This document shows, in pieces, positions 43,916 to 52,289 of a stretch of 64,000 bases of DNA. The notes beneath the pieces were generated by a model. It made no database searches. It was given only the letters and a program-made list of their open reading frames with translations, and was not told where the DNA came from. The first letter of the stretch is position 1. Every line of letters begins with the position of its first letter. A program made the translations under genes and the position numbers. Source of the DNA: Acidimicrobiia bacterium (GTDB lineage: Bacteria; Actinomycetota; Acidimicrobiia; Acidimicrobiales; Bin134); contig VYEX01000003.1 of NCBI GenBank assembly GCA_009842675.1, positions 36,845 through 100,844 of the forward strand, read 5' to 3'.

Positions 43916-45382
43916 ATGTGGCATGAAGAAGAGCTGTTGATCGACGGGGAGCTGAGGGCTGCCGAGGGTGGCGGCGTGTTCGAAACGATGAACCCCGCCA
44001 CCGAGGAGGTGCTCGGGGTGGCCGCCAACGCCACCGACGCCGATGCGGTGGCCGCAGTGGCTGCCGCTCGCCGGGCTTTCGACACCACCGACTGGGCCGT
44101 TGACCACGAGTTTCGGGCTCGGTGCCTGCGTCAATTCCACGCCGCGCTGGAGCGCCATCTCGAAGAGATGCGGGAGCTGACGGTGGCCGAGGTGGGCTCT
44201 CCGGTGATGCTCACCTACGGCGGTCCGCAGCTCGAGGCCCCGGTGGCGTCGGTCGAGTGGGTGGCCGACATGATGGACGGATACCAGTGGTCCGAAGACC
44301 TCGGCTTGGTCGAGGCCTATGGCAGCAGCCATCGGCGATGGATCGAGCGCGAGCCCGTGGGGGTGGTGGCCGCCATCACGGCCTACAACTTCCCCGTCCA
44401 GCTCAACCTGGCCAAGGTGGCCCCCGCCCTGGCCGCCGGCAACACGATGGTGTTGAAAGGGGCGCCCGACACCCCGTGGTCGGCGCTGGCCTTGGGCCAT
44501 CTGATCGCCAATGAGACCGACATCCCTCCCGGAGTGGTCAACATCTTGAGCTCAGCGGAGAACTCGGTGGGCGAGGTTCTCACCACCCACCCGGATGTGG
44601 ACATGGTTACCTTCACCGGCTCCACCGCCACCGGTCGAAAGATCATGGCTGCGGCCAGCGCCACGGTGAAGAAGACCTTCTTGGAGCTGGGGGGCAAGAG
44701 CGCTTATGTAGTGCTGGACGACGCCGACGTGGAGACGGCGGCCGCCATGAACTCGTTCATGATCTGCACCCATGCCGGACAGGGGTGTGCAATCACCACT
44801 CGAATGCTGGTTCCTGCGGCCATGGCCGACACTGCCGCCGAAGTAGTGGCGGCCACGCTGGCCAGCATCCCCTACGGCGATCCCACCGATCCCTCCATGA
44901 TGATGGGACCGCTGATCAACGCTCGCCAGCGCGACAAAGTCCACAAGCTGGTAACCGACGCCATAGACCAGGGGGCGAGGCTGGTCACCGGCGGCAAGCG
45001 GCCCGATCACCTGCCGGTGGGCTTCTACTACGAGCCCACCTTGCTTGCCGGAGTGGGCGAGAACGACCTGGTGGCTCAAGAAGAGGTCTTCGGCCCGGTG
45101 CTGGCCATCATCCCCTATGAGGGTGGCGACGACGAGGCCGTTCGGATCGCCAACAACTCGATTTACGGCCTTTCGGGCGCGGTGAACAGCGCCGATCCTG
45201 AGCGGGCCCGGGCCGTGGCCCGGCAGATCCGGTCGGGCACGATCAGCGTGAACGGCGGCCTGTACTACGCCCCCGATGCCCCCTTTGGGGGATACAAGCA
45301 ATCTGGCATCGGCCGGGAGATGGGCGTGGCCGGATTTGAGGAGTTCCTCGAGATCAAGACTCTGGCTGAACCGGCTGCCTAG
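43916..45382 (+). CDS. Aldehyde dehydrogenase family protein
   Basis: NAD(P)-dependent aldehyde dehydrogenase of 488 residues. It shows the Asn of 'ITAYNFPVQLNLAKV', the cofactor loop 'FTGSTATGRKIM', the catalytic Glu in 'FLELGGKSAYVVLDDAD' and the catalytic Cys in 'HAGQGCAITTRM', followed by 'QEEVFGPVLAIIPY'. It converts an aldehyde to the acid, which the next gene (acyl-CoA ligase, 18 bases on) could activate. GGGAGA precedes the ATG, and TATAGG at 43873-43878 may be a -10 box. The gene is divergent from another acyl-CoA ligase. Confidence 0.94.
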   Translation: MWHEEELLIDGELRAAEGGGVFETMNPATEEVLGVAANATDADAVAAVAAARRAFDTTDWAVDHEFRARCLRQFHAALERHLEEMRELTVAEVGSPVMLTYGGPQLEAPVASVEWVADMMDGYQWSEDLGLVEAYGSSHRRWIEREPVGVVAAITAYNFPVQLNLAKVAPALAAGNTMVLKGAPDTPWSALALGHLIANETDIPPGVVNILSSAENSVGEVLTTHPDVDMVTFTGSTATGRKIMAAASATVKKTFLELGGKSAYVVLDDADVETAAAMNSFMICTHAGQGCAITTRMLVPAAMADTAAEVVAATLASIPYGDPTDPSMMMGPLINARQRDKVHKLVTDAIDQGARLVTGGKRPDHLPVGFYYEPTLLAGVGENDLVAQEEVFGPVLAIIPYEGGDDEAVRIANNSIYGLSGAVNSADPERARAVARQIRSGTISVNGGLYYAPDAPFGGYKQSGIGREMGVAGFEEFLEIKTLAEPAA

Positions 45383-45400
45383 CCGAGGAGCGGGGTCGGC

Positions 45401-46984
45401 ATGAACGCACATGAGGATTGGGCCAGCACCAGCATTCCGCTGATGGCCCAAGCGGCGGCGGCCCGATTCGGCGATGCCCCCGCGGTGGTGGCGGGCGACA
45501 GCGTGCTGTCCTACGCGGAGCTGGGGCGCTTGACCGACCAGGCCGCCGCGGCCATGCAGGCCGCTGGAGTGCAGGCCGGCGACCGGGTGGCAGTCTGGGC
45601 GTCCAATCGCCTGGAGTGGATCATCGCCGCGCTGGGCCTCCATACCGCAGGGGCGGCGTTGGTACCGGTGAGCACCCGCTTCAAGCCGGCTGAAGCTGCC
45701 TACATTCTGGCCCGCAGCCGCGTCCGCCTCTTGGTGGTCGACGCCGGGTTCGCCGGCATCGACCCCGCCGGGCTGTTCCACCAGGATGACGCCGACCTGT
45801 CGGCACTGGAGCGGGTGGTGGTGTTGCCTCCCGGCGAGGTCGGCAATGTGCCTAACTCGGTGTCGTGGGCTGAGTTCCTGGGGGCGGGGGAGTCAGTTGC
45901 CCCCGACGCGGTGGAGGCCCGGCGACAGGCGGTGGGTACCGACCAGATCAGCGACATCTTGTTCACGTCGGGTACCACCGGCGCGCCAAAGGGGGTGATG
46001 ATGACCCACGGGCAGACCCTGCGGCAGTTCTCCGACTGGTGCGACTTCGCCGATCTTCGCCAGGGCGACCGGTATCTGATCATCAACCCCTTCTTCCACA
46101 TGTTCGGCTACAAGGCCGGCTGGCTGGCCTGTCTCATGCGGGGGGCGACGGTGTACCCGATGCCGGTATTCGACGTGGAACAGGTACTGGAGCTGGTTGA
46201 GGCCGAGCGGATTGCGGTGCTGCCCGGCCCGCCCACTGTGTACCAGACCATCCTCGACCACCCATCTCGCTCGGACCGGGACCTGTCCAGTCTGCGGGTG
46301 GCCATCACCGGTGCGGCCGACATCCCAGTGGAGCTGATCCGCAGGATGCACGAAGAGCTGCCGTTCGAGCGTATCTGCACCGGCTACGGCCTCACCGAGG
46401 CCGGCACCTGCACCGGAACCCAGCCCGGCGACGATCCCGAGACCATTGCCGCCACCGCGGGACGAGCCATGCCCGATCTGGAAGTCCGGGTGGCCGATGG
46501 CGACCGTGAGGCCGCTCCCGGGGAAACCGGCGAAGTGCTGGTACGAGGGTTCAGCGTGATGACCGGCTACTTTGACGACCCCGAGGCCACCGCCTCGGCC
46601 GTCGACGCCGACGGATGGCTGCACACCGGCGACCTGGGGATCATGGACGAACGGGGCTATCTGAAGATCGCCGGTCGCATCAAAGACATGTTCATCGTGG
46701 GAGGGTTCAACGCCTACCCCGCCGAGATCGAGAACACGCTGCTGGGCCATCCCGGGGTGGCCCAGGCCGCGGTAGTTGGGGTGCCCGACGAGCGGCTGGG
46801 TGAGGTGGGCCAGGCCTTCATCGTGGCCCGTCCGGAAACGGCGGTAGATCCCGACGAGGTGATTGCCTGGTGCCGAGAGCGCATGGCCAACTACAAGGTG
46901 CCCCGGTCGGTGGTAATGCGAGAGTCGTTCCCGCTGAACGCCACTGGCAAGGTGATGAAAGACGAGCTGCTGAAGAGTTCCTAA
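45401..46984 (+). CDS. Acyl-CoA ligase, FadD3-like
   Basis: The 527-residue AMP-ligase has 'LFTSGTTGAPKGVMMTHGQ', 'INPFFHMFGYKAGWLACLMRGAT', 'VLPGPPTVYQTILDHP', 'CTGYGLTEAGTCT', 'LHTGDLGIMDERGYLKIAGRIKD' and the C-terminal Lys in 'LNATGKVMKDEL'. The 'FFHMFGYKAGWLACLMRGAT' and 'LPGPPTVYQ' stretches are, from memory, very like mycobacterial FadD3, which activates the steroid-ring-derived acid HIP. That similarity is suggestive only, since the other steroid-ring genes are absent. GAGGAG precedes the ATG. The stop shares CTAA with the convergent ligase. Confidence 0.9.
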   Translation: MNAHEDWASTSIPLMAQAAAARFGDAPAVVAGDSVLSYAELGRLTDQAAAAMQAAGVQAGDRVAVWASNRLEWIIAALGLHTAGAALVPVSTRFKPAEAAYILARSRVRLLVVDAGFAGIDPAGLFHQDDADLSALERVVVLPPGEVGNVPNSVSWAEFLGAGESVAPDAVEARRQAVGTDQISDILFTSGTTGAPKGVMMTHGQTLRQFSDWCDFADLRQGDRYLIINPFFHMFGYKAGWLACLMRGATVYPMPVFDVEQVLELVEAERIAVLPGPPTVYQTILDHPSRSDRDLSSLRVAITGAADIPVELIRRMHEELPFERICTGYGLTEAGTCTGTQPGDDPETIAATAGRAMPDLEVRVADGDREAAPGETGEVLVRGFSVMTGYFDDPEATASAVDADGWLHTGDLGIMDERGYLKIAGRIKDMFIVGGFNAYPAEIENTLLGHPGVAQAAVVGVPDERLGEVGQAFIVARPETAVDPDEVIAWCRERMANYKVPRSVVMRESFPLNATGKVMKDELLKSS

Positions 46985-48504
46985 GGCTCGAACTGGCGCT
47001 TCAGCTCCCGCCGGAGCGTCTTGCCCGACGGAAGTCGGGGAATGGACTCCACCACCAACACGGTGTGGAGGCTCTTGTAGGAGGCCAAAGTGTCGGCCAC
47101 CAGGGCCTTGAGGTCGTCGACTGAGGTGTCGGCGCCTTCGGCGAACTGCACGGCGGCGGCCACCGCTTCGCCGGAATCGGGGTCGGGAACTCCGAACACC
47201 GCGCAATCAACCACGCCGGGATGGCCCAGCAGCATTGCCTCCACCTCGGCGGGGGCAACCTGGAAGCCCCTGACTTTGATCATCTCTTTCACCCGGTCGG
47301 TGATGTGCAGCCATCCGTCGGGTTCCATCCAGCCCACATCGCCGGTGCGATACCAGCCGTCGGTGAACGCGTCGGCGTTGGCCTCGGCGGGCAGATAGCC
47401 GGCCATTCTCGCCGGGCTCTGTGCCTGAATCTCGCCGACCTCGCCAGAGGACAGCACCGCTCCGGTCTCCAAGTCGGCAATGCGAACTCGGACATCGTGA
47501 ACGGGCAGGCCGGCAGAATCCAGCCGCCACAAATCGGGTCGGTGGACCGGGTTGCTGGTGATGACCGGCATCTCGCTGGCGCCGTATGCGGGCAAAAAGC
47601 CAACGCCGGTTCGCTCGGTAACCCGCCGGGCCACGCTCTCGGTCACCGGGGTGGCCCCCCACATGATGTAGCGCAGCGACGACAGGTCGTACTCCTCCAG
47701 GTAGGGGTGGTTGGCCATGGCCAGGGCTATCGGCGCCACCGCCATCTCCAGGGTGATGCGGTCGGTCTCGACGGCGGCCAGAACTGCCTCCAGGTCGAAA
47801 CGGGGGTGGAGCCGCACCGACGAACCCGCCCACACCGAGGCCAGCAGGTTGAGCAGCCCGAGGATGTGGAAGGGAGGGGTGGCGATCTGGAACCGGTCAT
47901 CGGCGGTGAGTCCGAGCGCCGATCCCCAGATGACGATGGCCGCGCCGATGCTGGAGTGGGTGTGGCGCACCGCCTTGGGCATGCCGGTGGTGCCGGAGCT
48001 GAACACCAGCACGGCCTCGGTCTGGTCCCAATCCAGTTCGACGGCCATCGACTCGGCTGAGGCGTCGGCCAGGGCGGCCACGGCGGGGTCGTCGTCGAGA
48101 CGGATCACCCGGTCGGCCAGTTGAGGAGGAAGGCGCAGGTGGGTTTCACCGTCGGTGATAGCCAGCACCGGCTCGGTCAGGCCAGCAGCGTGGGCGACCT
48201 CTGCCTCCTTCCACGCCGAGCTGATCATCACTGCGGAGGCCCCGAGCTTGAGGATGCCGAAAACGGCGGTGAAGAACTCAGGCCGGTTCGAGGCCATCAC
48301 CGCCACCCGCTGATGGGTCGACACGTCCCGTTCGGCCAACAGACGGGCGAACCCCTCGGCCTGTTGGTTGAATTCCTCGTAGGTCAGGAATCGGTCTTCG
48401 AACCGAACGGCCACCCGGTCGCCGAACTGGTCGGCGGCCGATTCCAGCAGGCTGTGGACGCTGGTGCCCTGGGGATAGTCCAGCGGCGGGAACAGCTCCG
48501 ACAC
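46981..48504 (-). CDS. Acyl-CoA synthetase (AMP-dependent ligase)
   Basis: The 507-residue ligase has 'LVFSSGTTGMPKAVRHTHSS', 'PPFHILGLLNLLASVWAG', 'AYGASEMPVIT' at motif II, 'YRTGDVGWMEPDGWLHITDRVKEMI' and the C-terminal Lys in 'RLPSGKTLRREL'. This pattern is close to 4-coumarate/long-chain-type ligases. The GTG at 48504 begins three bases after the stop of the AhpD-like gene, so they form an operon. The neighbouring gene set offers three ligases within 6 kb, which suggests several acids or chain lengths are activated. Confidence 0.9.
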   Translation of the reverse strand: MSELFPPLDYPQGTSVHSLLESAADQFGDRVAVRFEDRFLTYEEFNQQAEGFARLLAERDVSTHQRVAVMASNRPEFFTAVFGILKLGASAVMISSAWKEAEVAHAAGLTEPVLAITDGETHLRLPPQLADRVIRLDDDPAVAALADASAESMAVELDWDQTEAVLVFSSGTTGMPKAVRHTHSSIGAAIVIWGSALGLTADDRFQIATPPFHILGLLNLLASVWAGSSVRLHPRFDLEAVLAAVETDRITLEMAVAPIALAMANHPYLEEYDLSSLRYIMWGATPVTESVARRVTERTGVGFLPAYGASEMPVITSNPVHRPDLWRLDSAGLPVHDVRVRIADLETGAVLSSGEVGEIQAQSPARMAGYLPAEANADAFTDGWYRTGDVGWMEPDGWLHITDRVKEMIKVRGFQVAPAEVEAMLLGHPGVVDCAVFGVPDPDSGEAVAAAVQFAEGADTSVDDLKALVADTLASYKSLHTVLVVESIPRLPSGKTLRRELKRQFEP

Positions 48505-48507
48505 CGA

Positions 48508-49152
48508 CTAGCCCTCGGCCCCGGAGGGGAAGCTCTTGCCCTCGAGCTCGGGATCAAGGGGCAGGTCGAAGCAGTTGAACGCCACCGCCAGGGTGTCGTA
48601 GGCCCCCACGGTGAAGAGCAAGTCCATGATCTGGCGGGTGTCGAACGCGTCGGCCAACTCGTTCCATGTTCCGCCCGACCAACCGTGGTTGTGGTGCAGC
48701 TCGTCTACCGCCCGCAGCAATAAGGCGTCGTCAGGGTTCCAGCCGTCAACAGAATCGGCGGTGGTGCGGTCGATTTCCTCGGCGGTAAGCCCCACTTCAA
48801 GGGCAGCGGCCGCGTGCTGGACCCATTCGTATTCGCTTCGGCGCAGCCACGCCACCCGCAGCACTGCCAACTCGATGGCCCTCCCGGGGAGGGTGTTGAA
48901 GTAGAGCAAATGGCGATTGAATGCCAGGAATGCCTGGGCCAGCTCGGGATAGCGGGCCATCACCGACAAAGCGTTGTTGGGGCGCCTCACCTGCTGTTTG
49001 CGGTCGGCCTTGCGCTTGTCGTAGGCGGAGCCTGCCGGTGGGCGCATTGGCTCCATGGCGGCAAATCCCTCGGGTGTCCACTCTGACAGCTCTAGCGGAG
49101 CGATTCGCGGCTGGCTGGCAGGGTTGTCGATGTTGTCGGCCGAGCTGCTCAC
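48508..49152 (-). CDS. Carboxymuconolactone decarboxylase/AhpD-like family protein
   Basis: The 214-residue protein has the all-helical CMD fold: 'NALSVMARYPELAQAFLAFN', 'LPGRAIELAVLRVAWLRRSEYEWVQHA' and 'GLTAEEIDRTTADSVDGWNPDDALLLRAVDELH'. The C-x-x-C of AhpD peroxidases is missing; the site reads 'SEYEWVQHAA', keeping Glu and His as in non-peroxidase members. GTG 49152 is chosen because AAGGAGG lies about 6 bases upstream; an ATG at 49194 would add 14 residues. It precedes an acyl-CoA ligase. Function unknown. Confidence 0.82.
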   Translation of the reverse strand: MSSSADNIDNPASQPRIAPLELSEWTPEGFAAMEPMRPPAGSAYDKRKADRKQQVRRPNNALSVMARYPELAQAFLAFNRHLLYFNTLPGRAIELAVLRVAWLRRSEYEWVQHAAAALEVGLTAEEIDRTTADSVDGWNPDDALLLRAVDELHHNHGWSGGTWNELADAFDTRQIMDLLFTVGAYDTLAVAFNCFDLPLDPELEGKSFPSGAEG

Positions 49153-49257
49153 CCGATCCTCCTTGGCTTTCCGCCCGGATGGTAACCGACTCACCGAATG
49201 CCCAGATCAATGCCAATGGCTGCTGGCGTCTGATATGAACGAGGCTGAGGAATTGCT

Positions 49258-50211
49258 GTGCGCATAGGACTGATGGTCGGGCCGGAACGGCGCCGATACG
49301 CCACCAAGACGGCCCGAATGATCGAGGCGGCCCAAGAGGCCGAAGCGGCCGGGTTCGCGTCGGTTTGGATTCCGCAGATACCCGACGAGTTCGACGCCAT
49401 GACAGCGGCTGCGCTGATTGGGACGGCCACCTCGACAATGGAAGTGGGAACAGCGGTGGTGGTGGCCCAAACCCGTCACCCAATCGCGCTGTGCCAGCAG
49501 GTGCTCTCGGTGCAGCTGGCCTGCGAGGGGCGATTCGCTTTGGGATTGGGCCCGTCGCACCACTGGATTGTGGAGGACATGCTGGGGTTGTCATATGACC
49601 GGCCGGCCGCGCAGATCCGGTCGTATCTCGACGTGCTAGACCAAGCGCTGGCCGGCCCTGGACCTGTTCGGGTGCAAAACGAGCACTTCCAGATCGACAA
49701 CCCGCTCGACATCACCGACCAGCCCGCCACTCCGGTGTTGCTGGCCGCGCTAGGACCGGTCATGCTGCGACTGGCCGGCACCCGCACCGACGGCACCACC
49801 CTTTGGCTGGCCGACGAGCGGGCCATCGGCGAATTCATCGCCCCTCGGATCACCCAAGCCGCGGCCGAGGCCGGTCGACCCTCCCCTCGGATTGTGGCCG
49901 GGGTGCCGGTGTGCTTGTGCAGCCCGGGGGAGGTGGACGCGGCCAAGGATCGGGCCGAGCGGCTGCTGGCCGAGGCCGAGGTGTCCCCCAACTATCAGCG
50001 GCTGTTGGACCGGGGCGACGCCGAGGGGGTGTCGGACATCATGGCCGTCGGCGACGAAGCCGCGGTCTTGGCCCGGCTGCGCACTTTCGCCGATGCCGGG
50101 GTCACTGATCTCTCGGTGCGGGTTCTGCCAGTGGGCGATGGCCGCGATGAGCTCATCGCCTCCAGCCAGCGAACCCGGGAGTTTCTGGCCTCGTTGACCC
50201 CGGAGGTCTAG
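49258..50211 (+). CDS. LLM class F420/flavin-dependent oxidoreductase
   Basis: The 317-residue luciferase-like protein opens 'MRIGLMVGPERRRYATKTARM' and has 'AEAAGFASVWIPQIPDEFD', 'TMEVGTAVVVAQTRHPIALC' and 'FALGLGPSHHWIVEDMLGL', the normal form for F420-dependent members of actinobacteria ('R-H-P-x-x-x-A', 'G-x-G-x-S-H-x-x-x-x-x-x-x-G'). C-terminal 'YQRLLDRGDAEGVSDIMAVG' and 'VTDLSVRVLPVG' also fit. These enzymes move hydride to or from unknown small molecules. GTG 49258 has GAGG about 8 bases upstream. It is divergent from the AhpD-like gene. Confidence 0.88.
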   Translation: MRIGLMVGPERRRYATKTARMIEAAQEAEAAGFASVWIPQIPDEFDAMTAAALIGTATSTMEVGTAVVVAQTRHPIALCQQVLSVQLACEGRFALGLGPSHHWIVEDMLGLSYDRPAAQIRSYLDVLDQALAGPGPVRVQNEHFQIDNPLDITDQPATPVLLAALGPVMLRLAGTRTDGTTLWLADERAIGEFIAPRITQAAAEAGRPSPRIVAGVPVCLCSPGEVDAAKDRAERLLAEAEVSPNYQRLLDRGDAEGVSDIMAVGDEAAVLARLRTFADAGVTDLSVRVLPVGDGRDELIASSQRTREFLASLTPEV

Positions 50212-50215
50212 CGGC

Positions 50216-51505
50216 TCAGGCCGCCGACTGGACTTGGTTGAGGGGGTTCATGCCCGGGCAGCCCTTGGCTCGCTCGGGTATGTCGGCGTAGTCGATGGGA
50301 GTGGCCACCTCGGCCTTGGTGGGGCAGAACCGCTCGGCCAGGGGGGCCAGCGCCTCCAAGTCGAACCCGTACACCTCAGCAGCGTTGGTGGTGAGGATTT
50401 GAGTGGTCTCCTCCTCGGTGAGGTTGGCGAAGGTGAGCCGCAGGTGCTCTCGGGTATGGGGATGCGACCCCTCGATATGGGGGTAGTCGGAGCCCCACAT
50501 GACCCGGTCGATGCCCACCGTCCGGGTAAGCAGAGCTTCTGAGGGCCGCAGGAACGACGCCCCGATGTAGCACTGGCGGGCGAAGTACTCGCTGGGAGTG
50601 AGCGACATATCGGCCACCGCTTGGCTGCCGAATACGGTCTCGGAACCGTACTTGGAGTACCGCATCCGGTGGAAGAAGCTCTCCAGCTTCTCCAGAGTGT
50701 CGGGCACCCAGGCAGTACCGGTCTCGGTAGTCACGTACTTGAGGTTGGGATAGCGCTCGAACACGCCCGAGAACATGAGGTGCCACAGAGCCCGCTGGGT
50801 CCACCAGGTGGCCTCGAGGACGAACATGGCCAGCGACGAGGGAAAGTGGTTGCCGTAGTTGGGCGATCCACCGCCGGCGTGGTGGTTCAGCGGAAGACCC
50901 GCTGCCGCGGTGGCAGCCCAGATGGGCTCGTAGGACTTGGAGTACAACGGCTCGAACGGAGAGTCGGGCGGTGCGCCGGGGATGAGCACGCCGCCTTTCA
51001 ACCCATTCTCGGCAGCCCACTCGATCTCTTTGACGGAGCCTTCTACATCGCCCAAGAACACCTGGGCGATTCCGGCCCGGCGCTCGGGGGCCTGGCTCAC
51101 GAACTCGGCCACCCACCGGTTGTGGGCTCGCAGTCCGGCCCAGCGGTGCTCGAAGTTGTCGGAGTAGGGCGGGGCTTCGAATGCGGTGGCCGCGGGCGGT
51201 GCGAACGGGGGCTGGGTGTTGGGGAACAGCACCTCGGCGATGAAGCCGTCGGCCTCCTGCTCGGCCAGTCGATCAGACGACGACCAGTTGCGGTGGCCCC
51301 ACACCTCGGGATCGCCGTCCACCCCCACCTCCATGGGCGAGCGCTCCATGTCGGCGAACATGGCCTTGCGGCGCTCGTTGTGTTCGTCCATGAAGTCGGC
51401 CCACTCGTCGAACTCGTCGTGGTAGCGCGACTCCAGATACGGCCGGTAGCCCCTCAAGTCGGCCCCGCAATGCGTGTCAGCACTGATGACAATGTGATGT
51501 TCCAT
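50216..51505 (-). CDS. Amidohydrolase family 2 protein
   Basis: The 429-residue TIM-barrel protein has 'VISADTHCGADLRGY' (D-x-H at strand 1), 'RAHNRWVAEFVSQAPERRAG', 'LPLNHHAGGGSPN' (His on strand 5) and 'MWGSDYPHIEGSHPHTREHL' (metal Asp). It is a longer member of the ACMSD-like family often found with acyl-CoA and P450 genes in actinobacterial catabolic islands. GGGGAA precedes the ATG. It is the only gene of its strand group and ends 4 bases from the convergent LLM gene. Reaction unknown, perhaps decarboxylation or hydrolysis. Confidence 0.88.
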   Translation of the reverse strand: MEHHIVISADTHCGADLRGYRPYLESRYHDEFDEWADFMDEHNERRKAMFADMERSPMEVGVDGDPEVWGHRNWSSSDRLAEQEADGFIAEVLFPNTQPPFAPPAATAFEAPPYSDNFEHRWAGLRAHNRWVAEFVSQAPERRAGIAQVFLGDVEGSVKEIEWAAENGLKGGVLIPGAPPDSPFEPLYSKSYEPIWAATAAAGLPLNHHAGGGSPNYGNHFPSSLAMFVLEATWWTQRALWHLMFSGVFERYPNLKYVTTETGTAWVPDTLEKLESFFHRMRYSKYGSETVFGSQAVADMSLTPSEYFARQCYIGASFLRPSEALLTRTVGIDRVMWGSDYPHIEGSHPHTREHLRLTFANLTEEETTQILTTNAAEVYGFDLEALAPLAERFCPTKAEVATPIDYADIPERAKGCPGMNPLNQVQSAA

Positions 51506-51582
51506 AGGCTTCCCCAGTTATGGAGCGATCCAGTTGATGCCCGTCATCTTAGGTTTGGACGGGCGATCCCTTCCTAGCGCAA

Positions 51583-51996
51583 CTAGTCCACCGATCCTCG
51601 CGGGACCACCCATTCGCACTTTTGGCCGGTAGCTGAGGCAATGAAATCGAAATCGGAGTCGTAGTGGAGCAAGGTGAGTTGTTCTAGCTCAGCGGCGGCG
51701 GCGATAAGCAGATCGGGGACCTTGCGCCCCTGTAAACCCTGCTCGGCCAATAGACGCTGAGTCTGGCGTGCTCGACGCATGTGCTCGGCAGTCGTCTCCA
51801 CGAGCCGTAATTCTGAGAGGCTGCTGGCGAGTCGGTCCCACTCGTCGGCATTTCGGGCGGAGAATCCGATTTCCAAATCAGTTATGCCAGACCGGGCCGC
51901 ATGACCGGCAACAGCCAGCGGTTCTACTACCTCTCGGATAGAAGATTGAGACAGTCGGGTCAGAACGCTGGTATCGAAAAGGTGGGTCAGCGCCAC
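51583..51996 (-). CDS. VapC-type PIN domain toxin
   Basis: The 137-residue PIN-domain protein has the N-terminal Asp of the nuclease centre in 'HLFDTSVLTRLSQ', a mid-chain Glu in 'SGITDLEIGFSARN', and the C-terminal acidic pair in 'VPDLLIAAAAELEQLTLLHYDSDFDFIA' (P-D-L-L-I-A-A and Y-D-x-D-F). VapC toxins cut tRNA or rRNA sites unless bound by VapB. The GTG start overlaps the antitoxin gene by 10 bases, the normal toxin-antitoxin layout. RNA target unknown. Confidence 0.9.
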   Translation of the reverse strand: MALTHLFDTSVLTRLSQSSIREVVEPLAVAGHAARSGITDLEIGFSARNADEWDRLASSLSELRLVETTAEHMRRARQTQRLLAEQGLQGRKVPDLLIAAAAELEQLTLLHYDSDFDFIASATGQKCEWVVPRGSVD

Positions 51997-52181
51997 GCGT
52001 GCTCACGGTCTTCAAGCGTGGAATCAGCAAGCGTGTCGAGTGCTTTGGCGACTCGCGGGGCGCGGGGAAAGGCTGCGGCCTCTAGTGCAGCATTGACCGT
52101 TGCCTTGATGGTGTCGGTTCCCAACTCTGCACGAGCCGCAGAAAGAGCCTTCTCGTCAATGTCAATCAAGTGTTTTCCCAC
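51987..52181 (-). CDS. VapB-type antitoxin
   Basis: This 64-residue protein precedes and overlaps the PIN toxin gene. It starts 'GKHLIDIDEKALSAARAELG' then T-D-T-I-K-A-T-V-N-A-A-L, a ribbon-helix-helix pattern of actinobacterial VapB (the 'D-T-x-K-x-T-V-N-x-A-L' core), and ends in a short acidic tail that would bind VapC. It starts with GTG at 52181. TATACT lies 8 bases upstream on the minus strand, and an inverted repeat spans it, consistent with self-repression by the VapBC complex. Confidence 0.85.
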   Translation of the reverse strand: MGKHLIDIDEKALSAARAELGTDTIKATVNAALEAAAFPRAPRVAKALDTLADSTLEDREHAWR

Positions 52182-52184
52182 GAA

Positions 52185-52227
52185 AAAGCAGTATATACGA
52201 ATGTGAATACATATATATCACTGCTTT
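52185..52227 (-). promoter_or_regulatory. vapBC promoter and operator with inverted repeat in AT-rich patch
   Basis: AAAGCAGT (52185-52192) and its exact reverse complement ACTGCTTT (52220-52227) flank an AT-rich core of TATA steps; with the adjacent ATATA/TATAT bases the arms extend imperfectly. On the minus strand TATACT (52195-52190) is placed as -10, 8 bases before the vapB GTG. The repeat therefore covers the promoter, which is where VapBC complexes normally bind. Confidence 0.6.
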
Positions 52228-52289
52228 ATTGATATGGATGCCCGCACGTTCAGAAGTGGAGGGGCATGACGGGCAATGGTCGCAGAGTG

